This document shows, piece by piece, positions 54,533 through 64,000 of a stretch of DNA of 64,000 nucleotides. The stretch covers positions 20,123,191 through 20,187,190 of the forward strand of contig NW_020653726.1 of NCBI RefSeq assembly GCF_003589595.1, in the 5' to 3' direction. Position numbers and translations under genes: made by a program. Below the pieces are notes generated by a model. It was not told the DNA's origin, searched no databases, and saw only the letters and a list, made by a program, of their open reading frames with translations. The stretch is from Hyposmocoma kahamanoa (taxonomy: Eukaryota; Arthropoda; Insecta; Lepidoptera; Cosmopterigidae). The stretch's first letter is position 1. Each line of letters opens with the position of its first letter.

Positions 54533-56841
54533 ATGGGGCAAACAATTCTCTTATGTGTTCAGTTGGTATTCTTTGTTGCAATTGTCACTTGTGTAAGTAA
54601 AATGCATTAACTTTTAAATCTCGTACCTTTTTGTTTTAATCGTAGTCTCTGTATATTTATTAAGGTCCCTTCAAGATCATGTTCAATTGTGAAATTAGAC
54701 AACTTTTCCTATGGTAATGGGTCGAGTGGGAATGGACACTAAGACAAGAATTAAAAGGTCGACTCAACGGTTGGAAACCCTTGGAATCACGTACTTTGAA
54801 TGGCTGTAATTTTTAAGCTCTGTACATTTGTGAAAATTTAAAAAGCTCTCGTTGTAAGCTCTCGCTAACGGTGAAGGTAAATACTGTGATGACACCTGCT
54901 TGTCGAAGAAGGTTTACCATCCTTGGAAAAGGTATGACGTTCCTAACTGCATTAAACTTGCGTGATAGATTGTAGGCTAAATATTTCCTTAGCGAACCCG
55001 GTATCAGATGTGGAACGTATAAGGGATGGATGATGAAGATGATGAATATAAATTTACTGTTTCTGCTTATTGTATTGATGGCATACACTTTACCGCTTGT
55101 CATAATGACGTATAATTAGAAAAGAAAGAATGGTCAAAGAATGGCCGTGACCACCACCAAATATATGCGATTTAGATCCGAAAGAAATTGTTTCATTTTC
55201 AATGGTTTCTCTTTGCTTTTATATTCATGTTTCAAGTGCTAGTGTCAATGCAGCAGTATAAAGATACTGCGAAGTTTATCGTCTGACTTTGCCTTTATTT
55301 TAAACTTGACTTTACACCTCAACTGTAGCTTTCCTAAAAGTTTAAATTTGACGTATTTGTAAATTGAAGTCATCATGAACCTATATTTCTAAATGTAATT
55401 ATTCGATAGAGAGAGTGCAAAATGCTCGGACCATTTGTTTGTTTAAATGAAATTGGTCGGATCTTGAATTTTTTTTACAATATCAAGTGACGGGACGAAC
55501 AATGAACAATGCTCCTAATGGTAAACTACACGCCTGTCCATAACAGTTACAGTGCCACTGGGAGCTTTAAATTGCAAAGATCTGAGGGGCACTGCCACTG
55601 CGCCCGTCACCCTGAGACATAAGTTGACAAGTCCCATTTGCCTGTAACTTCACCAGCACCCTTACCCTTCAAAACCGGAACACAGTAACGCTGACGTTAC
55701 TGCTTGGCGGCAGAAATGGGTAAGGTGGCAGTACTTCCATCAACGAACTCTTTCACAAGGAGCTCTACTGCTACTGAAATCCATTTGTAATAATTTCTGT
55801 ATTCTGTCATCTAATCACGTTATTTAGCGACCAAGTGCAATTAAATTTCGGCTTGTATCTGCATTCTTGAAGTAATAAAATTGAGCTGATGATGTTATCA
55901 CAACTAATCCATAAATCTAAAATAGTTGCCTGAATAAAAGTTAGTCTTTAACTAAATACTTTCATCATCATCAAATCAATCATTTTTTCATCATGATCTT
56001 GCCTAACCTCACCCACCGTTACACGATTTTGAACATTAGGTTTACCCATTTCGTAACTGGACGTTTCATGTTTCTTAATCATATTTTTGGATTTATCGAG
56101 TTTTTTAGTTATTCGGTTTTCGCGATTGTTACACACAGGAAATAAAACCATTTTACATAAACCGCTGAACCAATATTGATGAATTTTGGTATACAGACAG
56201 ATAGGATCTAGATGAAGGAATCCTAAAGTGGGTGAAAAAGGAGATAAAAATTTATTTGGAGAACCAATAAAATTATGAAAATTAGTGCAGTAGAGTATGC
56301 TACACTAAGTCGCAGGCACCAGCTAGTTGATTATATTTTTATATTCTCGTAATTTAGCTTTTTCATGCGCTACTTCTTGTATCTAAAAAACATTATGTCA
56401 GCCAACACATTTTTTCATAAATCGTTCACAAGAAACTTTAAAAATCTTTTGCTTATTATTTACTTTCAGGTGAACTATAGCAAGGAAAGCGATTATCAAA
56501 GTATAGAAGAATATCATAATGATAATTCAGATGACTTTATACATGTGAGTCCTCACGATCCATATGTTACATTCGCTGCTAAAGCTGCTCTGGAAGGTTT
56601 TAAGGTTCAAAAGGCAAAAGGCAAAAGCTACGTGGCCTTCCCACGATATATTAATTTGTATAAAGTTGATCATGCCGAACTCCTAGTCGATGATGGATGT
56701 GACTACAAATTAAATTTTACTGCACTTTTAAATGTACAGGTATATCCTTTTTACAAGTGTAACGCGATGGTTCACAGAAATACTGAAAATGTTTTCTATG
56801 TAAATAAAGTAGGATGCAAACGTCATTTCGTTATACTCTGA
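54533..56841 (+). CDS. Secreted cystatin-like protein, single domain, paralogue of 1334-2641
   Basis: Two exons: 54533-54592 (20 codons, MGQ start and hydrophobic signal peptide) and 56470-56841 (123 codons plus stop), GTAAGT donor at 54593, TTTCAG acceptor ending at 56469, phase 0; the intron is 1877 bp and holds a Rep1 copy. The 143-residue product has an acidic linker (about 21-48), AAKAAL (56-61), a central segment aligned without gaps to the QEIAG region of the first gene but reading LVDDG (92-96), and C97, C117, C136; C117 and C136 have the same 18-residue spacing as the pair in the first gene. Known: cystatins need the Q-x-V-x-G loop for tight binding to papain-like enzymes; with it lost, inhibition is doubtful. 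A non-inhibitory secreted role is likely. An ATG at 56365 lies in the intron. Family call is by eye. Confidence 0.65.
55469..55777 (-). repeat. Rep1, near full length, in intron
   Basis: Minus-orientation copy from TTTTTTTTACAATATCAAGTG to GGAGCTCTACTGCTAC, inside the intron of the second cystatin-like gene. Confidence 0.88.
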
Positions 56842-56887
56842 TTTGTGAATGTCATTCAAATTGAACGTGAATTTTATGGAATTAATA

Positions 56888-57178
56888 CATTGACTTACAA
56901 ATAAATGGACGACGGGTCTAATACAAAAACCACGAAAAAAATGTCCCAAGTCAACCTATTTAAACGAAGTCACTAGACTTGTAAAGGAATATGAAAAAGC
57001 TAAAACGTTGAATTTAAATTGTAATGTCATCGCAGTGCTGTCTAATTTTGCATGCTTCGCTGTCAGTCGAACAAACGAAGACTAAAGCGTGAATGACGCT
57101 CTGTATACGATTTTAACGCCCTATAAGTTCGGACACTTTTTAGCGTGGACCCGACGTCCATATAATTGTAAGTCAATG
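56888..57178 (+). mobile_element. MITE-A copy 4 (perfect 8-bp TSD, 291 bp)
   Basis: TIRs as in the other copies. AATTAATA duplicated at 56880-56887 and 57179-57186. It begins 46 bp after the stop of the second cystatin-like gene. Its left TIR contains AATAAA (56900-56905). Confidence 0.93.
56900..56905 (+). promoter_or_regulatory. Candidate poly(A) signal within MITE-A
   Basis: First AATAAA after the stop at 56841, located in the MITE terminal repeat. Confidence 0.4.
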
Positions 57179-57476
57179 AATTAATATAAGAATATGAGTT
57201 ACCTATCAGTAGTCTGAAATGACATTTTCCAGAAATAACGTTTGGTCGAAATTTCATAATCTCGAAAGTAATTTTGAGAGGAAAATGTTTTTTTCTTTTA
57301 AACCTTACTTAACCTAACCGAACCTAATCGTGTCTTTGCGATAAACATTCAACATACCCTGAAAGAACAACTGTTGCGTTATAATTCGGTTTTCGGTGTA
57401 ATGAAGATTCGAACAAACGTTATTTTGGACAAAAAAATTTCGAGTCTGTGATAGGTTGCCATGAATATGATATAAC

Positions 57477-57854
57477 CTTAGAATAATAACGCATAGAATG
57501 ATAGTTTCATATCAAACGAACTGTCACAAGTGAGGCAAAAATCAAATTTATGTAGGCTAGTTTTAGTAGTAGGTTAATTTTCGGTTTTAGTGTATATTTA
57601 TATAAAAATACAAGTTGAAACGCGTTACTTCCTTGTGGAATGTGATGTTAGTATCTATTTTATGTTTGTCTGACGTATTTTTACACTCATTTACAGCACA
57701 TTTCGTCATTTTTAGCTAAAATTCTTGAGCTGTTCGCGGTGCAAGTTGACCTTGAGCACTGAAGGCCCGCCCGCTCGTGTAGGCCCATTGGGCGCGCTTC
57801 AATTTGCCTCACTTAGCGTGTGCGGGCTAGGTTTCTATGCGTTATTATTCTAAG
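57477..57854 (+). mobile_element. MITE-C copy 2 (perfect 8-bp TSD, 378 bp)
   Basis: CTTAGAATAATAACGCATAGAA ... TTCTATGCGTTATTATTCTAAG, flanked by GATATAAC at 57469-57476 and 57855-57862. The interior is collinear with 19832-20205 reversed. No ORF. Confidence 0.9.
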
Positions 57855-57967
57855 GATATAACGTTATCAAAAAATAACTTATATGATATTCCTAGATAAT
57901 TATAACATTTAATTCATACTGAATGGAAAGTACCTCTATATAACCTTAATGATATATATTGAAAATA

Positions 57968-58266
57968 TGTTTTTTTTTATGATATCAAATGACGGGACAA
58001 TAAGTCGGTGTTCTTGGTGGTAAGCGACACGCCTGTTCACATCAGTCGCAGTGCCACTGAGAACTTTAGGTCAACACTGTCAGTTCGCCCGTCACCCTGA
58101 GACATACGTTGGCAAGTCCCATGCGTCTGTAATGTCACCAGCATCCATACCCTTCTAAATCTCTCTACTTCTTCGAAATTACAATAATGTGAGCATTACT
58201 ATTTGGCGGTAGAAATAGGTAAGGTGGAAGTACTTCCGAGCGAATTCTTTCACAAGAATCTCTATA
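57968..58266 (-). repeat. Rep1, near full length, diverged
   Basis: TTTTTTTTATGATATCAAATG to CTTTCACAAGAATCTCTATAGC. Confidence 0.8.
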
Positions 58267-58483
58267 GCGAATAATGTATGTACAATGTTATTATTTATTC
58301 TATGATATTAAATGTTAAAACTTGAAAGCCATACATAAGCTATATGTATATAACCGTTTATTCAATTCCATTAAAAATACGTGATGTTTATCGTAATAAT
58401 TATCCTTGGAACATCATATTTTATAAATTTTGGTTTTTCTATAAATAAAAATAAAAGTATTTTATAAGATACATATTTTATTA

Positions 58484-58625
58484 AACGACTTCAAAAAAGG
58501 AAGTTCTCAATTCCACAATAACATCCTCCTGTAAGGGTAACAAATTAGGGGATTAAACCGTTTTCAATAAAACTTGGCACATAGATATTCACAAAATTTT
58601 GAAGTTGGTTTATTTTTTTTACAAA
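58484..58625. repeat. Interspersed repeat fragment, possibly related to MITE-D
   Basis: ACGACTTCAAAAAAGGAAGTTCTCAATTC at the left and GAAGTTGGTTTATTTTTTT at the right resemble the ACCGACT...-type ends of the 16850 element, but the TIRs are not clean. From 58626 to 59640 no gene is seen. Confidence 0.4.
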
Positions 58626-59639
58626 AAAGCATAATTATTTATGTATCTTAGTAAATGTGTCTTTTTATTATAAAATTGTAAGATAAAAATAGATGACCCC
58701 AAATATAAGATACGGCCATGAAGACCTGCTACATGTGTAGCACTAAAAACTGATCGTACAGTGAAAAAGGGGTGAGCTTGCCAGACAAGCTTGCTGGGTT
58801 CGATAATCGGCTTAAACGGCCTTTATTTACGACTATGTTGTTTTAAGATGATTTGTTAGAGTCGTGAAAAAAAAACCATTAGTTTTTCTAGCATCATCAT
58901 TACGCTAAGCGACCTTTTGATAGACTCAGAGTTTACTACAACAATGAGTTTCGTGCTATGCTGCGGCTTCCCTGGCGGTGTAGTGCGTCTGGCATGTGTG
59001 CCGTGAATAGAGTAGTATTTCTTTCGTCATAATTCGTAAGAGAAATTGGTCTTTTCTTACGAGAATGAGCGATTTGGCCAATATTATTGTAAGGCCAGTA
59101 TGCGATACATGCAACTTTTTAAGCGAACAGTCCATTTTTAAAAGATATATAGATAAACAGTTTATTTGCCAACAAAGCACACAAATTACATGAAATACAA
59201 ACAAACAATGAAGTGAATACTTAAAACGAACAAAAACAGGATTATATAAACAACAAATACAAAAATCAAAATCAACTTGTAATAGAAAAATGTGTCATGT
59301 GTACTGCCGTGGCGCATAGGACGCAGCTCAGCGTACAACGGTCGCAAAAACGACGCGCTGATTTTCATCTACCTCCCAAAAGGTTACGCGGAACATTAAA
59401 ATGTAAAAAGAAAAAGATAGTTGTCTGTGCAAATTAGTGTGCTATGTACACGAAGCATAATGTGTATGAAGTTTATGTAGTATGTACTTACGGAGCATTA
59501 AATATTCAAATAATAAATTACAACCTTAAAACAAATAATAAATTACAAAACAAAAAAGAAAGCAAAAATTGTTAAGTTTATTATTGTGTGTGATCTGTAT
59601 ACAATAAAGTAATGATTAGTAATTAATTTACTTGCTAAA

Positions 59640-61860
59640 ATAACAATAAATCGGTCGGATACGACATCTCAGGCGCGAAATGCAAAGGAATACCCAATCT
59701 TTGCTTGGCCAATATAGTAGATTTTAAATGTTTTTCAAAAGTGTATTTAGATTTAAATTACTTAAATGGGGGACTTATTCGGGACGTTTATTTTTGATTA
59801 TATCGAACATAAGGCAAGCAAGATGAAATTTTCTACGCGACTCTATGTTCAACACTGATGCAGTATTTAAATAAGGAGATATATGGGTCCGTGGAAGAAT
59901 ATTATAACAGAACCTGCAGCAAGCACTTCGTACGCGCTGCAACAGACATTTAGTTCATTCTAGGATGCGAGGCACATACACAACATCACCGTAATTAAGC
60001 CTGGAAAGGATCAAAGATTCACAAAGCATGATACGGGACTTTTCGATCAGTAAGTGACGGATCTTGTATAGTACTTTGAGACGATAGAAACAGCTATTTA
60101 CAAGGTTCAGTATGTGGCTTTCGAATCGTAAGAAACTGTCAATAACCATCCTAAGGCTATTTGTCTCGTTCACGCGTTCAAGGTGTTGACCATGAATAGT
60201 TACGATGGGATTACAATTATTAACTCTGTGTACCAGCGCTTTGCCTCCAAGCACCATAAACTTAGATTTAGTCGAATTTAAAACAAGGGAATTCTTACAG
60301 GACCATTCATATACACCACTCAGGTCTTCGTTTAGTCTTTGCAAGGTATAATCTTCTCCAATATCTTCGACAAAAAAGACAAAATACTAATAGGTCTTAA
60401 GTCTTTGAGGTCATTAGGGTTATCTACTTTTGGTAATGGATTGACCATAGCTACCTTCCACTGTTCGGGAACTTCTCCCTTGACAAGCGACCTGTTTATT
60501 ATGCTCGTTATGACTTTCTGAGTATGTGGAAGGGTGAGCATATTACCATATTTATATTAATACCATCATAGCCAAGAGCGTTCGACTTAATAGACATGAT
60601 ATACCTGCTAACATCCTCCTCACTTACAGTATCCAAATTAAATTGGGACGTACAAAACCTGTGAGATTCGAAATATGTCAATTGCGAGATTGGAACAGAA
60701 CCTCCACTGTGGATATTCAAAAAGTGGTAATTTAAAACATTTGGATCACTGAAGCGGTAGAGAATCAGATTTGCAAGGATCACACATAATTTTGTCTTTA
60801 ACAGTCTTCCAGATGGTAGTGATATCTTTAAAATTACAATTTATAAAATTATTGAAATAAGCACGTTTCTCGTTACTAATGCTAGTTATAACTAATTTTT
60901 GTGAATTTCTTATAGTACTGACCATGTGAATCCAAACCCGATATTCGGTACCTTTCATAAGCTTGGTTGCGTAAATCCATAATTAATTTTATCGTATCAG
61001 TCACCCATGGTAGTGACTTATGTTTAAGATGAATGGTCTTGAATGGAGCAAGTCTATCGAAAACACCCAACGTCAGAGCATTAACGGATAAATATTTAAT
61101 TCTGCTAGATTGATGTCCTTTAAGGGTCGATAATTTACAAGTTTGGGTGGCACTTTTGATTTTTTATGATTTAAAATGACAGCAGCCATATATGACCCAA
61201 TCCTGTCTTTGCGTTGTGTGTTGTGACTTTATGAACTTTGCAATTAATACACACAACATTAAAGTTTCAGATGTCAAAGAAAAATGGGTTGGTATGTCGA
61301 CTACCTGTTTAAGGTCTTTGTATTGTAAAAATTGAGGCAATTTAACTGTGCTAGGGTCTGATGGACACAGCATGTTTATATTGAAATCATCTGCCAGTAC
61401 CAAATAATCGTAAGTAGAAAAATGCGTAATTGTTTCAGTCAACACATCAATGAAAGTATCTACGTTGATCCAGCTGGGTATATATGCTGTGCCTATAATC
61501 ACTCTAAATCTATTCACACGATATTGTCATTCGGACTTGGAATGTATCGGACATGTACACCCTTCCTAATATAGAATCCTACACCCCCACCTCGGCCTCT
61601 CCGCATGTGAACTGGGCGTGGAGCTAGGCGAAACCTATAACCAGGCGGGGATGGAGCACATATTGTCTGATCCGCTGCAATCCAGGTCTCGTTTACAGCC
61701 AATAAATCAGGTCCATACTGATCCATCGCAATGTTAAAATCATTATGACCTGTGTTTAGCGAACCAGCATTATAAATACCTAAACTAAAGAATTTAACAT
61801 TAGAAGTCATTGTAAAAAGGTTAAAATTAATACATGTAAGCAGCACCACGAGTCAAGCGA
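59640..61860 (-). pseudogene. LINE ORF2 remnant (endonuclease, RT with deleted core)
   Basis: Reading down the minus strand: the endonuclease N-terminus (IYNAGSLNTGHNDFNIAMDQ, then DLLAVNETWI; 61849-61514), its continuation with LVLADDFNINML (61517-61164), a linker with KSLPWVTDTIK (61070-60882), and RT motifs VPEQWKVAMVNPLPK and DLRPISILSFLSKILEKI (60541-60350). At about 60348 the frame jumps to LNEDLSGVYEWSCKNSLVLN and the thumb/C-terminal region (to 59640). The RT palm with its catalytic Asp motifs is therefore deleted. Multiple stops and frameshifts. CR1/Jockey-group by architecture. Confidence 0.8.
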
Positions 61861-62385
61861 ATAAACAAATCAAAATAATACATTACAAATATAGTAATCG
61901 GTGTAAAAAATCATGCAAAATCCGAAGCACAGGCTAAATGCGCAAAGTTAGTAATAAAATGAGCACCATAATATAATAAACCGATACATTAAGCCCCACG
62001 GCAACAACACACGCAGATACGTAGTAATGAACACTTTCACTACTGAGCCAACCACAGATAAAAATAAAACAAGAATGAGCGTTGTAGATGCATAGCAGCA
62101 CATATAAAGAGAATTGTGATATATGAAAGCATTATGATCACAAAAAATAAAACAGCAAGATAACTACATTTTGCAAAAACACGCAAAATACACATATAAC
62201 ACAAATGCATGAAAGGTAGTGATTGAATGGCATACAGAGATATGTACAAAATATATTGGGAATAAAACATCATAAGCACCGAAAATGGTACAACGACAAT
62301 AGCACCACTACGTGCACATTTTACAAAATGAATAATAACATGTGTGTAACATACAAAAGGGACGAAATAATTCATTTGTCATTAG

Positions 62386-63525
62386 TAGTACCAAAAGAGT
62401 CATAGCCAAAAACACGGACAAGATCAGCCTCCGTGCGTAAACGGTGGCGAGTTACACCCACAATGTGCTGCTGGCGAGCGAAAACATTTCCATCTCGTAT
62501 CCACACAAAACGCTAATTAAGATGCGCTGCAGCCTCTCTGGCACGTCGGAATATAAGCCTATTTGCCCTGGTCAGCCGCTCGTTCACGTAAAGTCTGCGC
62601 GAACGACCAGGCAGGCCCGTACCCTCAGTGGTTGCGCCGCAAAGAACGCGCGCCGCTTGCAGAAGTTCGTCACGCATAGTGCGCCGCGCCAGACGTACGA
62701 CTACAAGACGCGGTCTCGCGTCTCCGTCCACTAAATCCGGCACTCGTCGAACGCGCAACGTACTAATAATATCCTGCTCCGGCAGGCTGACACCAAGCTT
62801 ATTGGCCAACGTCATGACGACGTGTGGCAGGCCTTCTCCTTTTTGCTCTGGAACACCGGACAGCTCTATATCATTGAGCAGCAACTCTTGATCTCGGTCA
62901 TTTAATTGAGTCTTTAATTGTTCAACTGCCACTAATAACGAGCTGTTGGCAACAGCACCTCCACCAATCCCGGCTCCACCATCAAAGCGATGCAACAGCG
63001 AGTTCACCCTTTCGTCAATCGTATTCACTCTCTGCTCAACAATGGCCATCCTGTCAGAGAGCTTGGACAAGACTGTACTAAGTGACCTCATTTGCGTACG
63101 CGAAGCCGCCATCTCCTCACGAAGTAAACGCTTTTCCATGAGCAAATTCTGTATCAGTGACCCTTCCAGGGTCACAATATGCTCTGTGTCATTGAGGAGA
63201 CCATCGTTATCGGGTAGCTTGGGCAGATAAGTCAGCGAATCGTCCAGTCTGGAGCACCTTGAGTCCGGTTTCTGCCGCGTCGAACCGTAACCCCGTCAAC
63301 TGACCGCACAGGGGTATCAGATTTATCTGCCTTAGGCAGTTTGCTAACACACAAAGGACACTTCCAGGTGGCCCTGTGTTCGCAAGTCATAGTATTAAAG
63401 AATCATTTCTCGGACACATTTGCACGTAGTAGGTCATAATGACATTTACAGTTTGCACAGCACAAAAAACGACGATTTTCAGTAGGTTGTAAGCAACCAG
63501 AACAAGTAATATTGTTGGCTGCCAT
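62386..63525 (-). pseudogene. LINE ORF1 remnant: PHD-like finger, coiled coil, FP25K-like domain
   Basis: Starts at 63525 (MAANNITCSGC) with a Cys-rich PHD-like finger ending WKCPLC, broken by a stop and frameshift. The frame 63175-62513 then has a heptad-rich coiled coil (about RLLREEMAASRTQMRSLS to RVNSLLHRFD), then NDIELSGVPEQKGEG and RRLYVNERLTRANR, similar to the domain that insect LINE ORF1 proteins share with baculovirus FP25K. A TAG at 62511-62513 interrupts it; FVWIRDGN follows in the same frame. It bound RNA in the ancestral element. It lies upstream of ORF2 on the same strand. Confidence 0.75.
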
Positions 63526-64000
63526 TCCAAAAAAACAAATAAAGAAACAAAAAATAAAAAGAATATTTTCTGACTTCTAATAGGTAATCCCAAGCAATAA
63601 AACGAGTACAACAATATTTTGTTAGTTATTGCTAATGTTTAATAAAAAGTCATTTTAAAAATAAGATTAAAATCAACACGACTCTATAGTTTCTTTGTTC
63701 CAAATATTTCAATCGCTTATAGTTCGAACAATTGAAAATGGCCAAGAAGTTTATTTAGGCTTCTTGAAATTGAAGTAATGGGTCTCTTTCCATCCTCAGC
63801 GCATGCAATGTGTAGAAAAAGGACAGTTAGCTATTTGATTATTTTGTTTGCTTTTGTAATTTATATTTACGATTAATTTATATATAAATTAAATACTTTA
63901 AAACTGCACCAAATAACACTGTTAAATGAAAACTATGATAACACAATATATTTGTTTAGTGAAAATATGATACAAAATCCTGTTTTTACACTTTACTGCA
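63526..64000. other. AT-rich, no gene recognised
   Basis: Possible LINE 5' UTR at the left edge, otherwise featureless. Confidence 0.4.

Noticed and set aside
62444..63230. Plus-strand frames opposite LINE ORF1
   Set aside because: Antisense of the coiled-coil/FP25K-like ORF1; Ser/Pro/Arg-rich composition is typical of shadow frames.
1..64000. CRISPR arrays, operons, prophage or other bacterial systems
   Set aside because: Introns, tRNA-SINEs, LINEs and MITEs show eukaryotic nuclear DNA; no regularly spaced direct-repeat array other than the coding 24-bp repeat and the ~83-bp tandem units was seen.

Overview
The window looks like a lepidopteran (probably butterfly) nuclear genome segment. 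It is AT-rich, gene-poor and packed with insect transposable elements: tRNA-derived SINEs, RTE, Jockey, CR1/L2-like and R1-like LINEs, a BEL/Pao LTR element, an errantivirus-like gag-pro remnant, hAT and Tc1/mariner pieces, and several MITE families. The organism call is an inference from TE flavour and GT-AG intron structure; no host gene here names a species.

Only two convincing host genes are seen. They are paralogues on the + strand, one at each end of the window (1334-2641 and 54533-56841). Each has a TATA box, a short signal-peptide exon beginning MGQ, a phase-0 intron, and one large exon with a small secreted cystatin-like domain. The first gene also carries a 249-residue C-terminal tail of 31 eight-residue Pro/Asn/Gln/Phe repeats. 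The second ends after the domain and has lost most of the Q-x-V-x-G-type loop that the first keeps as QEIAG. The ~52 kb between them is almost entirely transposons.

Layout. 1-3 kb: RTE fragment, foldback element, repeat-tailed gene. 3-14 kb: A-tailed repeats (called Rep1 here), SINEs, a mariner-type transposase remnant between inverted copies of a repeat, Jockey and RTE fragments. 13.8-30 kb: MITEs (families B, C, D, A), Rep1 and SINE2 copies, two R1-like pieces, a hAT remnant. 31.6-34 kb: errantivirus-like gag/protease cut by a family B MITE. 35-39 kb: SINEs and family A MITEs. 39.6-43.4 kb: a short tandem array split by a Jockey LINE that is itself split by a CR1/L2-like LINE. 45.8-51.9 kb: a BEL/Pao element inside a SINE, with both 212-bp LTRs, a gag interrupted by an RTE LINE with an uninterrupted 986-codon ORF and again by a MITE, and pol deleted; a 10-N gap lies at its right edge. 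52-54 kb: LINE pieces. 54.5-57 kb: second cystatin-like gene with a MITE just past its stop. 59.6-63.5 kb: a two-ORF LINE that has lost its RT catalytic core.

Target-site duplications and TIRs were read directly from the sequence and let most nesting orders be stated. TE family names are recognition by eye, not database results.
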